A stretch of 64,000 nucleotides of DNA from Paenibacillus sp. YYML68 (GCF_027923405.1 NZ_BQYI01000001.1:4008501-4072500), one strand, 5' to 3'. Positions 7,273 to 16,180 are shown, counted from the stretch's first letter. Notes: generated from the sequence alone by a model not told the origin. Numbers and translations: made by a program.

Positions 7273-8844
7273 CTACAAGGACCCGAGCTGAGAACCATGA
7301 GTATCGTCATTGTCGTCCTTAGAGGGACGGCCAGCATGATCCTTGCTGTTACTACTTAGCTCAAGCCTCGCATTACCCATGAGCAGCACGAATAGGAAAG
7401 CCGCGGCAGCCATCGAGATCGACACCTGGAACACGAAGGCGATCGATTCGGCGAGTCCCATAATCAATTGATCCATAACGGGCTTCGGTACAGAGGCACG
7501 AAACTGCTCGCTCAGCAGTACGTGAGGATCTACTGGAGCAGAGTCGCTGCTCCCGTTCATTGATTCTCGTAGCTTGTCGTTCAATGCATAGCTCTGAACC
7601 ATACCAAGAATCGTCACGCCTACAGCTGAGCCAATCGATCGGAAAAAAGTAGTCAGACTCGTCACAACGCCGCGAAATTCGAAGCTTACACTTTGGACGG
7701 AAGAAATGGATACGACAGGAAATGATGTTCCAATCGATAAACCAAGCATGATCATGTACATGGTCACAAGCCATCGCGGTGTATCAGTTGTCAACGTTCC
7801 AAGAAGCACGGTTGCAACGAGCAGCATGGATACCGAGACGAGCATGATGCTGCGGTAAGAGGTCTTGCCTATGAAGCGACCTCCGATCATGCTGCTCGCC
7901 ACTACTCCAAGCATCATCGGGGTGAGTACAAGACCGGAAGCTGTAGCAGTACCTTGGAATACGCCTTGAATATAGAGCGGTATATACGTAGCAGCAGAGA
8001 TCATCAATGCGCCGTAGAAGAAGCTCATTCCCATATTGGCCGTAAACAGTCGCTTACGGAACAGATGCAGCGGCACGATTGGCGACACCGCCTTCTTCTC
8101 GACTAGCAGGAACAACACGAACAGTGCCACGGTAGCGGCGAACAGTCCAATGATTGTTACAGATGCCCATGGGTATCCTTCCTTACCCCCGAGCTCAAGT
8201 CCCAGCATGAGACTGATGACTGAAGCACCGAATACTAGTGTGCCGAGCCAGTCGACTCGCTGATTCGGATTCGAGGGGAGCGCCGGGTGGTAGAACAAGG
8301 CGATCAGAATGAACGCAATAACCCCTAGCGGCAGGTTAATATAAAAGATCCACTGCCAATTCACATAATCCGTGAAATATGCGCCGGCCAGCGGACCTAA
8401 CACACTGGAGATGCCGAATACGGCGCCGAACAGCCCTTGCATCTTGCCCCGCTTCTCAGGAGGAAAAATATCGAAAACGATCGCAAATGTAATCGGCATA
8501 AGCGCTCCGCCCCCGATTCCTTGCACCGCCCGGTAAATGATAAGCTGCAGCATCGTCTCCGCTGTCCCGCAAAGCGCAGAGCCCACCATAAATACGATAA
8601 GCCCTATCATAAAAAACAGCTTCCGCCCATACATGTCGCCGAGCTTGCCGAAGATTGGCATCGCTACGACGTTCGCGATCAAGTAAGCCGAAAACACCCA
8701 AACAAACTGCTCCAGACCGCCCAGTTCACCAAGAATCGTCGGCATCGCCGTCGATACGATCGTCTGGTCAAGCGCCGCGAGCAGCAGCGCAAGCATAAGA
8801 CCCGCAACAGTCCACGTAATATTGGAAGCTCTCTTATTGGTCAT
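7273..8844 (-). CDS. MFS multidrug efflux transporter, DHA2 (EmrB/QacA) family, 14 TM
   Basis: A 523-aa membrane protein with about 14 hydrophobic segments. The DHA2 hallmark LALLDQTIVSTAMPTI lies in TM1, GKLGDMYGRK in the TM2-3 loop, and GPLAGAYFTD (motif C of drug/proton antiporters) in TM5. The C-terminal ~40 residues are hydrophilic and cytosolic. The expected role is proton-driven export of toxic organic compounds across the cell membrane. It is the first gene of a two-gene operon with the PadR repressor, and the promoter contains a palindromic operator. The start has GGCGGG about 8 nt upstream. Confidence 0.93.
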   Translation of the reverse strand: MTNKRASNITWTVAGLMLALLLAALDQTIVSTAMPTILGELGGLEQFVWVFSAYLIANVVAMPIFGKLGDMYGRKLFFMIGLIVFMVGSALCGTAETMLQLIIYRAVQGIGGGALMPITFAIVFDIFPPEKRGKMQGLFGAVFGISSVLGPLAGAYFTDYVNWQWIFYINLPLGVIAFILIALFYHPALPSNPNQRVDWLGTLVFGASVISLMLGLELGGKEGYPWASVTIIGLFAATVALFVLFLLVEKKAVSPIVPLHLFRKRLFTANMGMSFFYGALMISAATYIPLYIQGVFQGTATASGLVLTPMMLGVVASSMIGGRFIGKTSYRSIMLVSVSMLLVATVLLGTLTTDTPRWLVTMYMIMLGLSIGTSFPVVSISSVQSVSFEFRGVVTSLTTFFRSIGSAVGVTILGMVQSYALNDKLRESMNGSSDSAPVDPHVLLSEQFRASVPKPVMDQLIMGLAESIAFVFQVSISMAAAAFLFVLLMGNARLELSSNSKDHAGRPSKDDNDDTHGSQLGSL

Positions 8845-8886
8845 CTTGCATCCCGCCTTTTTTTAAGTAAGGTACATCACCAATTC

Positions 8887-8914
8887 ATTATACTCAAATT
8901 TGAGTATGTCTCAA
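8887..8914 (-). promoter_or_regulatory. Promoter of the MFS-padR operon
   Basis: On the minus strand TTGAGA (8909-8914) and TATAAT (8887-8892) are separated by 16 nt. The predicted start site is about 35 nt upstream of the MFS start codon. The whole spacer is filled by the operator palindrome. Confidence 0.75.
8890..8907. promoter_or_regulatory. Predicted PadR operator, 18-bp perfect palindrome
   Basis: ATACTCAAATTTGAGTAT is perfectly self-complementary and occupies the -35/-10 spacer and part of the -10 box of the MFS-padR promoter. A bound dimer would block RNA polymerase. Assignment to the PadR protein is by position and by resemblance to AT-rich palindromic PadR sites. Confidence 0.75.
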
Positions 8915-8955
8915 TCTAGTCCATTAAATATTTACAAAAGCTCATGAAGCTAAGT

Positions 8956-8984
8956 TTGCCCTTCCCTACTTCGTGTCATATAAT
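8956..8984 (+). promoter_or_regulatory. Promoter of the lysR-hisJ operon
   Basis: TTGCCC (8956-8961), a 17-nt spacer, then TATAAT (8979-8984). It diverges from the MFS-padR promoter; the two -35 boxes are ~42 bp apart. The leader to the GTG start at 9087 is about 95 nt. Confidence 0.6.
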
Positions 8985-9086
8985 GAGGAGTGAGAAATTT
9001 ATTTTATACCTCATATGCAATATGAAGAAAAACTCTATCAATCAGCAGAGCGTGTGCACGTTCACACCTTGGAGAGGAGGAACGAC

Positions 9087-9989
9087 GTGAACCTTAATCA
9101 GCTGGAGACGTTAATTACCATCTCGAAGACGATGAGTTTTCGAAAGGCTGGGGAAATTCTAAACTTAACACAACCAGCCGTATCCGCCCAAATCAAAAGC
9201 TTGGAGGACGAATTTAAAACCGTCTTAATCGATCGTAACCAGCCGGTTACGTTAACCGATAGCGGGCGTGTGTTTCTGGAGCATGCGGAGATGATATTGC
9301 AAACAGTCGATGATCTGAAGCAAAGACTCGCAGACCTGAACCAGACGCCTCAAGGTCATATTCATTTAGGCACAACGACTTCCATCGCGATGCAAATATT
9401 GCCTCGCGTATTGTCCTATTTCCAAAATCAGTTCCCGCTTATTAAGACAACTATACATTCAATGTCGACTGCGACAATTATGCAAAGCGTGGAAAACGGC
9501 TCAATCGATATCGGTATCACTTATTTATTCGATAAGCTGCCTTCCCTCAGCAGCTCTGTGCTGTACTTCGATACGTTCGAGCTTGTGGTGGCGCCGGAGC
9601 ATCCGCTGGCCAGATTCGCGCACATCCCGATTGAGCGTCTACATGACCTGCCCCTTATTATGCTGTCGCCGGAAACAGCAGGACGACGGTTTATTGATCA
9701 GATTTTCAAGCAGCTCTACATTACACCGCAAATTGTCATGGAGCTGTCCAGCAGCGAAGAGGTAAAGCGGATGGTTGAGCTCGATCTCGGAGCGGCGATT
9801 ATTTCGAAGATGTCGATTCAGAATGAGCTCAGACTCGGTACGTTAAAGATGATCAAAGTCAATGAGCTGGAAACAAGTCATCCGGTCGGTGTCGTGTACA
9901 AGTCCGGCAGATATTTAAGCTCGGCTCTTCATCAGTTTTTACAAGACTTGAAGGGAATGCAGGAAATCCAATTCATCGGTTCGGAGTGA
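9087..9989 (+). CDS. LysR-family transcriptional regulator
   Basis: A 300-aa LysR regulator. The N-terminal helix-turn-helix spans about residues 3-60 (AGEILNLTQPAVSAQIKSLE). The rest is a two-lobed periplasmic-binding-protein-like effector domain, starting GHIHLGTTTSIAMQILPRVL. The GTG start was chosen because GGAGAGGAGG lies just upstream and the protein then begins directly at the canonical LysR N-terminus; an in-frame ATG 24 codons earlier has no ribosome site. It is followed after 7 nt by the histidinol-phosphatase gene, so the two are probably cotranscribed. Its ligand and target are unknown. Confidence 0.9.
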   Translation: MNLNQLETLITISKTMSFRKAGEILNLTQPAVSAQIKSLEDEFKTVLIDRNQPVTLTDSGRVFLEHAEMILQTVDDLKQRLADLNQTPQGHIHLGTTTSIAMQILPRVLSYFQNQFPLIKTTIHSMSTATIMQSVENGSIDIGITYLFDKLPSLSSSVLYFDTFELVVAPEHPLARFAHIPIERLHDLPLIMLSPETAGRRFIDQIFKQLYITPQIVMELSSSEEVKRMVELDLGAAIISKMSIQNELRLGTLKMIKVNELETSHPVGVVYKSGRYLSSALHQFLQDLKGMQEIQFIGSE

Positions 9990-9996
9990 TATAACC

Positions 9997-10803
9997 ATGA
10001 AATTCGATTTACATACGCATCATGAACGGTGCGGACATGCAACAGGGACGATTCGCCATTACATCGAAGCCGCGATGAAACGGGGGCTGCATGTGATCGG
10101 AATCAGCGATCACTCGCCGTATTTCGGCAGCGACAAGGAGCATGCTCAGCCCGGCATCGCGATGGCCAAGAGCGAATTCGCCCTGTATGTGGACGAGGTG
10201 CTGAAGCTGAAGGCCGAGTACGCGGGGCGTATCGACGTCTTGCTCGGCGTAGAATCCGACTTCTTCCCGGAGCATGCGGAGCTGTACCGCGGCATCTACG
10301 CTCAATATCCGTTCGACTATATTATCGGCTCCGTCCATCTGTCGGGAGGAGTCAGCATATTCAACAAGAAGCGCTGGAACGGCTTGACGACCAAGCAACA
10401 GGTCGAGCAGAAGGAGCTCTATTACGACCTCATCGAGCAATCTGCCCGCAGCGGAATGTTCCAGATCCTCGGTCACATTGATGCGATGCGCGGCTTCTAT
10501 CCGGCCTTCTCAGATATCGAGACCGATGCGGTGGATAAGACGCTGAAGACGATTGCTGAGGAAGGCATTGCCATCGAGATCAACACATCCGGCAAGACGA
10601 AGGATTGCGGCGGCTGGTACCCGATTGACGCCGTTCTTGAACGTGCTTGCTACTACGGAGTTCAGGTAACATTCGGCTCAGACGCGCATGTTCCAGAGCG
10701 TGTAGGTGACGATTGGGACGAGGTAGCCGCTCGGCTGAAGGAAATCGGTTACCGCGAATGGGTATATTTCAAAGAAAAGAAGCCGCAGGTTGTACCGTTA
10801 TAA
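9997..10803 (+). CDS. hisJ: Histidinol-phosphatase, PHP family
   Basis: A 268-aa PHP-domain metal-dependent phosphatase that converts L-histidinol phosphate to histidinol, the penultimate step of histidine synthesis. The metal ligands are visible: the DLHTHHERCGH start, GISDHSPYF, the Glu in GVESDFF, GSVHLSGG, HIDAMRG and FGSDAHVPERVGD near the end. Length fits the HisJ/HisK group (~265-270 aa). It is separated from other his genes, as in B. subtilis, and follows a LysR regulator, with a strong terminator downstream. Other PHP phosphoesterases share the fold, but the HERCGHA opening favours histidinol phosphatase. Confidence 0.85.
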   Translation: MKFDLHTHHERCGHATGTIRHYIEAAMKRGLHVIGISDHSPYFGSDKEHAQPGIAMAKSEFALYVDEVLKLKAEYAGRIDVLLGVESDFFPEHAELYRGIYAQYPFDYIIGSVHLSGGVSIFNKKRWNGLTTKQQVEQKELYYDLIEQSARSGMFQILGHIDAMRGFYPAFSDIETDAVDKTLKTIAEEGIAIEINTSGKTKDCGGWYPIDAVLERACYYGVQVTFGSDAHVPERVGDDWDEVAARLKEIGYREWVYFKEKKPQVVPL

Positions 10804-10823
10804 TCTAAGACGAGTAGCACAAA

Positions 10824-10867
10824 AAAACCGTCCCAGCTCCAAATAAACTTGGAGCTGGGACGGTTTT
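10824..10867. terminator. Bidirectional terminator between hisJ and the Gly-rich gene
   Basis: A perfect 17-bp stem (10824-10840 with 10851-10867) and a 10-nt loop, flanked by A7 on the left and T4 on the right. It serves both the plus-strand hisJ and the convergent minus-strand gene. Confidence 0.92.
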
Positions 10868-10882
10868 ATTAAGATCATATTC

Positions 10883-11458
10883 TTATCGGTTGGAGGTACG
10901 ACCTGGTCTGCGCTGCCTGTTGGCACGTTCTGCTGCACTGCTTGCCTTACGGCGCTGGCGGTTGCCGACTCTGGCGGGCCGCAGCGCGGACGTCTGCGCC
11001 TGCGGGGCCCCACCTGTCATCGCCCCTGGACCACCCAGACTGCCAATTCCTGCCCCAAGGCCGCCTATCCCCCCGACGAGCTTAAACACAGGGCTCATCG
11101 ACTTCATGAAGCCGACGACCTTCTGAATCTTCCCCATCGTTGCAATGATGCCGTCGAGTCCGCCGACCCGATTGTACAGCTCGAGAAAGCTCGGACCGCC
11201 ACCGAGTCCAGCACCTGCCGCGCCGCCGGCAGGCAGGCCGGACTGAAGGCCTGCGCCAAGACCTGCGTCCATGCCACCGTACGGCGACGACCAGCCCTGT
11301 ACTTCCACGGCAGCTGACTCTACTGCCGGCTGCGGTCTTGCGACGCGGGGCTTCGATATACGCCCCTTCGTCCGGTGCTTACTCGCAAGCCGTACTTCCG
11401 CTCGGCGGCTTGCGCTTCTGCTTATTCCACCCGAATATGAACGTGTAATCTTGCTCAT
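10883..11458 (-). CDS. Gly/Ala-rich hypothetical protein with basic ends
   Basis: About 191 aa, not assigned to a named family. It has an Arg/Lys-rich N-terminus (about residues 1-45), a Gly/Ala-rich middle, and one conserved-looking segment (FLELYNRVGGLDGIIATMG followed by KIQKVVGFMKSM). This segment resembles small Paenibacillus and Bacillus proteins of the YqfQ/VrrA type. It ends in a second Arg-rich tail. There is no signal peptide. The start was placed at MSKITRSY (11458) from the AGGGCAGGTG just upstream; an earlier in-frame start at 11482 is possible. The charge pattern suggests binding to nucleic acid or spore-coat material, which is speculation. Confidence 0.6.
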   Translation of the reverse strand: MSKITRSYSGGISRSASRRAEVRLASKHRTKGRISKPRVARPQPAVESAAVEVQGWSSPYGGMDAGLGAGLQSGLPAGGAAGAGLGGGPSFLELYNRVGGLDGIIATMGKIQKVVGFMKSMSPVFKLVGGIGGLGAGIGSLGGPGAMTGGAPQAQTSALRPARVGNRQRRKASSAAERANRQRRPGRTSNR

Positions 11459-11575
11459 GCAGCACACCTGCCCTTCCGTCATCTATGATGCTGGCAATCT
11501 ACTTGCTACACATTATGTCCAGCGATGTACGGGCGATTGGGTTCGTTTCCCAGCCTCTGCAAAATAGGCAGGCTA

Positions 11576-11911
11576 TTAGTGAGCAACCTGATTATAGGTC
11601 ATAATCCAAATGGAGCCGGAGACGATTGTAAGCAAAATAATCAATCCGAGCACAAGTGCAAGCATGTTCCATCGTGCATCCTTACCTTCCTTCAGATGCA
11701 TGAAGAACACAAGCTGCACAGCAAACTGCAGGACAGCCATCGCTAAGATCAGCACGATCGTCGCGGTCTCGCTCAACAGCTTATTCATGACGGCTACAAG
11801 CGGAATAATCGTGAGAATGATTGACAGGGCGAATCCGATCACATACGATTTCAACGAGCCGTGTCCCGCTGACGAGGTATGCCCCGCCGCTCCTGAGTTC
11901 ATACGTTCCAT
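11576..11911 (-). CDS. qoxD: Cytochrome aa3 quinol oxidase subunit IV
   Basis: A 111-aa membrane protein with three hydrophobic helices after a short polar N-terminus. It matches subunit IV of the heme-copper quinol oxidases in size and position. It is a non-catalytic subunit thought to help CuB insertion and complex stability. It is the last gene of qoxABCD, one nucleotide after qoxC. Only a weak 5-bp hairpin overlaps its stop codon, so the operon terminator is not obvious. Confidence 0.88.
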   Translation of the reverse strand: MERMNSGAAGHTSSAGHGSLKSYVIGFALSIILTIIPLVAVMNKLLSETATIVLILAMAVLQFAVQLVFFMHLKEGKDARWNMLALVLGLIILLTIVSGSIWIMTYNQVAH

Positions 11912-11912
11912 C

Positions 11913-12581
11913 CTACATCACCCCCATCAAGTACACGACCGTGAATACGAAGATCCACACAACATCCAAGAAGTGCCAATATAAGCTGATGACCTCTACC
12001 TTGCGCTTCGTTACGGGCGTAATGCCTCTTCTCCGAAGCTGAAGCATTAAGCCAACCATCCATACGAGACCGATGGATACGTGCAGTCCGTGCGTACCTA
12101 CTAGTGTGAAGAAGGCCGACAGGAAGGCGCTCGTACCGATCGTTGCCCCTTCGTGAACCATCGTCACGAACTCGGCGATCTCCAGACTGATGAAGGCCGC
12201 CCCCAGTAATGCTGTTACGCCGAGCCAGCCGATGAGCGCCTTCTTGTTCCCTTGGTGCATCGCCAGCACCGCAAGGCCGCTCGTGAAGCTGCTCGTAAGC
12301 AAGATGAACGTCTCAGCGATAATACCCGGCATATGGAACAGCTCTTCTGGTGTAGGTCCACCGTTCGTGTTCGCCCTCAGGACGACGTAGACGGCGAACA
12401 GTGTCCCGAACAGGATGCAGTCGGTTATTAGGAAGATCCAGAAGCCGAACGTCTTGAGCGATTCGTGCTCATGCTCATGCTCCTCGGAATGGCTGTCATG
12501 TCCGTGACCGTGTGCATTCGGATGAGCTGAAGCTTGCCCAGCCGCGGCTATGGAGCCGCTCGAATTCACTGCATGTGCCAT
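11913..12581 (-). CDS. qoxC: Cytochrome aa3 quinol oxidase subunit III
   Basis: A 222-aa membrane protein with five predicted helices. The N-terminal ~40 residues are His-rich and hydrophilic (HGHGHDSHSEEHEHEHE), a possible metal-binding stretch and longer than in many homologues. The first helix reads FGFWIFLITDCILFGTLFA, as in QoxC/CyoC. The start codon is directly adjacent to the qoxB stop codon, so translation is probably coupled. Confidence 0.92.
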   Translation of the reverse strand: MAHAVNSSGSIAAAGQASAHPNAHGHGHDSHSEEHEHEHESLKTFGFWIFLITDCILFGTLFAVYVVLRANTNGGPTPEELFHMPGIIAETFILLTSSFTSGLAVLAMHQGNKKALIGWLGVTALLGAAFISLEIAEFVTMVHEGATIGTSAFLSAFFTLVGTHGLHVSIGLVWMVGLMLQLRRRGITPVTKRKVEVISLYWHFLDVVWIFVFTVVYLMGVM

Positions 12582-14639
12582 CTAGACGCCCCCCTTTCGT
12601 AAGGCGATGTCGCCTTCTATTTGTTCAATCTCGGAGACCGGAATATAGTAGTCGGTGTCATAGGTAAACGAACGGACGATCATGCAGATTGCTACACCGA
12701 TCAAGGCTGGAATGGCCATCCACATCCAATGCCAGACGAAGCCGAAGCCGACGAAAAACCATAGCGTCGATTTGATGAACGGCAGGCCTGAGTTTTTCGG
12801 CATATGGATCGGCTCGTACTTCGGCTTAGTAGCTGCAATCTCCTCGGCAGTCTGCTTCGCCGCTTCAGACGCAGGAGTCAGAGCTGACGCCTCTGAAGCT
12901 GATGTAGAGCCAGCAGCCAGGCTCGCCGCCTTCTCCTGCTTGCGCTCCCACCAATCATCGACAGCCTTGATCTCCGGCAGCACCGCGAAGTTGTAGACTG
13001 GCGCTGGTGAAGGCGTCGACCATTCGAGCGTACGTCCATCCCATGCGTCTCCGGTGACATCCTTCTTATGCTGCTTGATGCTATAGGCAATCTGCCACAC
13101 TTGGAAAATGAAGCCGATACCCATCAGGAAACCGCCAACAGTGGACACGAGATTAAGCGGCCCCCACCCCATGTCGAAATCGTACGTGTACATACGGCGC
13201 GTCATGCCCATCAAGCCGAGAATGTACTGCGGCATGAAGCAGACGTAGAAGCCGATGTTCCACAGCCAGAACGCCCATTTGCCCAGATGCTCGTTCAGCG
13301 TGAAGCCGAACATCTTCGGCCACCAGTAATAGAGGCCAGCGAAGAAGCCGAACGCCACACCGCCGATCAATACTTGATGGAAGTGCGCAATGAGGAAGTA
13401 GCTGTTGTGGAACTGAAAGTCTGCAGGCGCTACGGACAGCAGCACACCGGTCATCCCGCCGACGACGAAGCAGGGGATGAAGGCGATCGTCCACAGCATC
13501 GGCGTCTTGAACTGTATGCGGCCGCGGTACATTGTGAACAGCCAGTTGAACACCTTGACCCCCGTCGGGATCGCAATCGCCATCGTCGTGAGGGCGAAGA
13601 ACGCATTGACATCGGCGCCCGAGCCCATTGTGAAGAAGTGGTGGGCCCACGTGAAGAACGACAGGACGCTGATGATCAGCATCGCGAACACCATCGACTT
13701 GTAGCCGAACAGCTTTTTGCGGGAGAAGGTGGCGACGATCTCCGAGAATATGCCGAACGCTGGCAGGATGACGATATATACCTCGGGATGTCCCCACATC
13801 CAGATCATGTTGATATACATCATCGGATTGCCGCCGCCATCGAGCGTGAAGAAATGTGTCCCCGCGAAGCGGTCGAGGAACAGCAGCGCCAATGTAATCG
13901 TCAAGATCGGGAAGGCGAAGATAATGATAATACAGCTCGACAGCACGGACCAGGTGAACATCGGCAAGCGCATGAGCGTCATGCCTGGCGCGCGCATTTT
14001 GAGAATCGTGACAATAAAGTTAATGCCCGTCGCCAAGCTTCCGATTCCGGACACCTGAATGCCCCAGATGTAGAAGTCTTGCCCGACACCAGGGCTGAAC
14101 TCAAGACCGGACAGCGGCGGATAAGCAAGCCAGCCTGCATCCGGCGAGCCGCCGATGACGAACGAGACGTTGAACAGCATCGCGCCCCAGAAGAACAGCC
14201 AGAAGCTGAGCGAGTTCAGGAACGGGTAGGCGACATCGCGTGCGCCGATCTGCAGCGGAATAATGATATTGAACAAGCCGAACATGAGCGGCATCGCCAT
14301 GAATAAGATCATAATGACACCGTGTGTCGTGAAGATCTGGTTATAGTGCTCGGCGTGGAGGAACTCTACATTGGGCAGCGCGAGCTGCAGTCGCATGAGC
14401 AGCGCGTCGACGCCGCCGCGGAACAGCATGAGAAGGGCGCAGATAATATACATAATACCGATGCGCTTATGATCGACGGTAGTCAGCCACTCGCGCCACA
14501 GCCAGCCCCACTTACGGAAGTACGTAAGCACGAAGATGATTGTAACCATAGCAATGGCGATGCTGACCTGTGCTCCTAATATTAGCGGATCGCCGGTGAC
14601 GAAAAACTCGGAAGCAAACTGTTTAATCGAATCGAGCAT
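12582..14639 (-). CDS. qoxB: Cytochrome aa3 quinol oxidase subunit I
   Basis: A 685-aa catalytic subunit that reduces oxygen to water at a heme a3-CuB centre and pumps protons. The heme and CuB ligands are visible: His in FTTHGVIM (low-spin heme), WGHPEVYIVILPAFG (CuB His with the cross-linked Tyr), HH in TWAHHFFT, and HFHQVLIGG (a3 and low-spin heme His). The quinol-oxidase N-terminus WLTTVDHKRIGIMYI is also present. It is longer than the ~650 aa of B. subtilis QoxB because of an Ala/Ser-rich insertion at about residues 580-610, before the last helix pair. It is the second gene of the operon. Confidence 0.96.
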   Translation of the reverse strand: MLDSIKQFASEFFVTGDPLILGAQVSIAIAMVTIIFVLTYFRKWGWLWREWLTTVDHKRIGIMYIICALLMLFRGGVDALLMRLQLALPNVEFLHAEHYNQIFTTHGVIMILFMAMPLMFGLFNIIIPLQIGARDVAYPFLNSLSFWLFFWGAMLFNVSFVIGGSPDAGWLAYPPLSGLEFSPGVGQDFYIWGIQVSGIGSLATGINFIVTILKMRAPGMTLMRLPMFTWSVLSSCIIIIFAFPILTITLALLFLDRFAGTHFFTLDGGGNPMMYINMIWMWGHPEVYIVILPAFGIFSEIVATFSRKKLFGYKSMVFAMLIISVLSFFTWAHHFFTMGSGADVNAFFALTTMAIAIPTGVKVFNWLFTMYRGRIQFKTPMLWTIAFIPCFVVGGMTGVLLSVAPADFQFHNSYFLIAHFHQVLIGGVAFGFFAGLYYWWPKMFGFTLNEHLGKWAFWLWNIGFYVCFMPQYILGLMGMTRRMYTYDFDMGWGPLNLVSTVGGFLMGIGFIFQVWQIAYSIKQHKKDVTGDAWDGRTLEWSTPSPAPVYNFAVLPEIKAVDDWWERKQEKAASLAAGSTSASEASALTPASEAAKQTAEEIAATKPKYEPIHMPKNSGLPFIKSTLWFFVGFGFVWHWMWMAIPALIGVAICMIVRSFTYDTDYYIPVSEIEQIEGDIALRKGGV

Positions 14640-14660
14640 GTTCCGACATCCTTTCTCTTT

Positions 14661-15584
14661 CTATTTAGTGGCCGATTCGGCCGGAATGTTAGGCTGTGCG
14701 TGTCCCCCATGGGCTCCATGGCCTGTAGGTGCATACTTGGTGACGATGCGCTGGAACAGTCCATCAGGGAACGACGAATACGACTTGCGCTCGGCGGTGC
14801 CCTTCTCCGCCAGTGCCTCATAGCCCTGCTCGGTCAGCTGTGGCGCCTGCTTCTTCAGCTGCGCGACCCACTGCTCGAACTGCTCAGACGATTCGGCATG
14901 GACGTCGAACCGCATATCGGCGAAATGCTCGCCACTGAAGTTCGCCCCTGATCCGTAATAAATACCGGGCTCATCCGCTTGCAGGAACAGCGTCATCGCC
15001 ATCCCAGACATCGTATACATCTGACCGCCGAGCTGCGGAATCCAGAACGAGTTCATCGGTGCGTCCGAGGTGAGCTCGAACTTAATCGGCACATCCTCCG
15101 GAATGTGAATATAATTGACGGTCGCAATTCCGTGCTCCGGATACGTGAACAACCACTTCCAGTCCAGTGAGGTCGCCTGGATCGTAATCGGCTTAGCCTC
15201 GGATTCGAGCGGCTTCGAGGGCTCCAGCTCATACGTATACCGAACGGTAACAACGCCCAATATAGCGATGATGACAATTGGTATTGCCCACCATATCGTC
15301 TCGAGCGACGTGCTGTGGGACCATTCGGGCTTGTAGGACGCCTTGCTGTCGGGCTTGTCGCGATACCTCCACACGATGAAGGCCGTCAGCAATAGCACTG
15401 GCACCAGAATGACGCCGCAAAGCAATGAGGCGATCAGTATCAAGTCCTTCTGGCTCTGCCCGATCGGTCCCTTCGGGTCGAGCACGATGATCTGCTCGGT
15501 GCAGCCGGTCAGCAGAACAGCCGAGACGAGCAGCAGCAGCCACACGGCCGCGTGCTTGGCCTTCGCCTTTCTTAATCGATTCAT
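14661..15584 (-). CDS. qoxA: Cytochrome aa3 quinol oxidase subunit II (lipoprotein)
   Basis: A 307-aa subunit with a lipoprotein signal peptide (LLTGC lipobox near residue 26), two membrane helices and an extracytoplasmic cupredoxin domain. The Cys-x3-Cys CuA site of cytochrome c oxidases is absent; the corresponding region reads GSGANFSGEHFADM. This identifies a quinol rather than cytochrome c oxidase. The start was placed at MNRLRKAK because AGGAGG lies just upstream; the open frame extends 12 codons further without a ribosome site. It is the first gene of qoxABCD. The leader (15682-15714) has ATTTGTT...AACAAAT inverted arms 19 nt apart, a possible regulator site. Confidence 0.93.
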   Translation of the reverse strand: MNRLRKAKAKHAAVWLLLLVSAVLLTGCTEQIIVLDPKGPIGQSQKDLILIASLLCGVILVPVLLLTAFIVWRYRDKPDSKASYKPEWSHSTSLETIWWAIPIVIIAILGVVTVRYTYELEPSKPLESEAKPITIQATSLDWKWLFTYPEHGIATVNYIHIPEDVPIKFELTSDAPMNSFWIPQLGGQMYTMSGMAMTLFLQADEPGIYYGSGANFSGEHFADMRFDVHAESSEQFEQWVAQLKKQAPQLTEQGYEALAEKGTAERKSYSSFPDGLFQRIVTKYAPTGHGAHGGHAQPNIPAESATK

Positions 15585-15789
15585 AGGAATCCTCCTCTTC
15601 CTCTCTATAAAGCCAATCATTGAATCTATGCATAGAAGCTAACGAATCTTAACGATCTGCTTCGTATATTCAACATATCAGATTTGTTGACGCTTGGGAC
15701 CGGGGTTAACAAATACGTCAAACGATCGCCTTACTCCTGTAAAACAAAAGACACGAAGTTGCCGCAATTGAATCTCTGCACAATATAAA

Positions 15790-15821
15790 TACCCCCTTTC
15801 AGCTTGTTCTGAAAGGGGGTA
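15790..15821 (-). terminator. Terminator of the small membrane protein gene
   Basis: TACCCCCTTTCAG (15790-15802) pairs perfectly with CTGAAAGGGGGTA (15809-15821) around a 6-nt loop, with TTTATATT following on the minus strand. It lies 20 nt past the stop of the gene at 15842. Confidence 0.85.
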
Positions 15822-15841
15822 TCCGGAATAACTAGCAGGAA

Positions 15842-16108
15842 TTACTGAGTTGCATCCGTGCGATTCATCGCTTGACGAGAATGTACGAGATGAATCGCTG
15901 TACGTATCACATAAATATGAACGCTGCCGACCATGAAGCCAAGACCGACCATAAGAGGCGTATTCGTATCGCTGAAATGCTGAAGATTGATGAGACACAT
16001 CAGTGTGCCGATCGCGAGCACGACCCAAGCGGCCGCTGTCATCATCGTTACAAGACGGTTCACATCGCGTTCCTTATGAGGAGCTGCTGTCATTGTTTTT
16101 GTCGTCAT
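15842..16108 (-). CDS. Small membrane protein, two predicted TM helices
   Basis: An 88-aa protein of no family I recognise. A basic N-terminus is followed by two hydrophobic segments (about residues 22-43 and 52-73) and a polar tail. The start was placed at the ATG at 16108, where GGAG lies 8 nt upstream; a GTG three codons earlier is too close to it. It is bounded by its own promoter-like sequence and terminator. It lies upstream of qoxABCD on the same strand but is separated from it by the terminator, so a link to respiration is only positional. Confidence 0.65.
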   Translation of the reverse strand: MTTKTMTAAPHKERDVNRLVTMMTAAAWVVLAIGTLMCLINLQHFSDTNTPLMVGLGFMVGSVHIYVIRTAIHLVHSRQAMNRTDATQ

Positions 16109-16143
16109 CCTGATCACTCCAAACTCATGAAACTGCTTACTTA

Positions 16144-16180
16144 TTGAACATTATACCACAGCTTCGTCATTTATGTTCAA
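16144..16180 (-). promoter_or_regulatory. Putative promoter flanked by an inverted repeat
   Basis: On the minus strand TTGAAC (16175-16180) and TATAAT (16150-16155) are separated by 19 nt, longer than ideal. The elements TTGAACAT (16144-16151) and ATGTTCAA (16173-16180) form an inverted repeat that overlaps both boxes, which could be a regulator site. Confidence 0.4.

Noticed and set aside
11530-11560. A TTCG-containing stretch that looked tRNA-like
   Set aside because: No cloverleaf stems or acceptor pairing could be formed around it.
13068-14306. 412-codon plus-strand open frame opposite qoxB
   Set aside because: It is an antisense shadow of a highly conserved oxidase gene; its composition (many Glu, Arg, His) is typical of such shadows and there is no Shine-Dalgarno.
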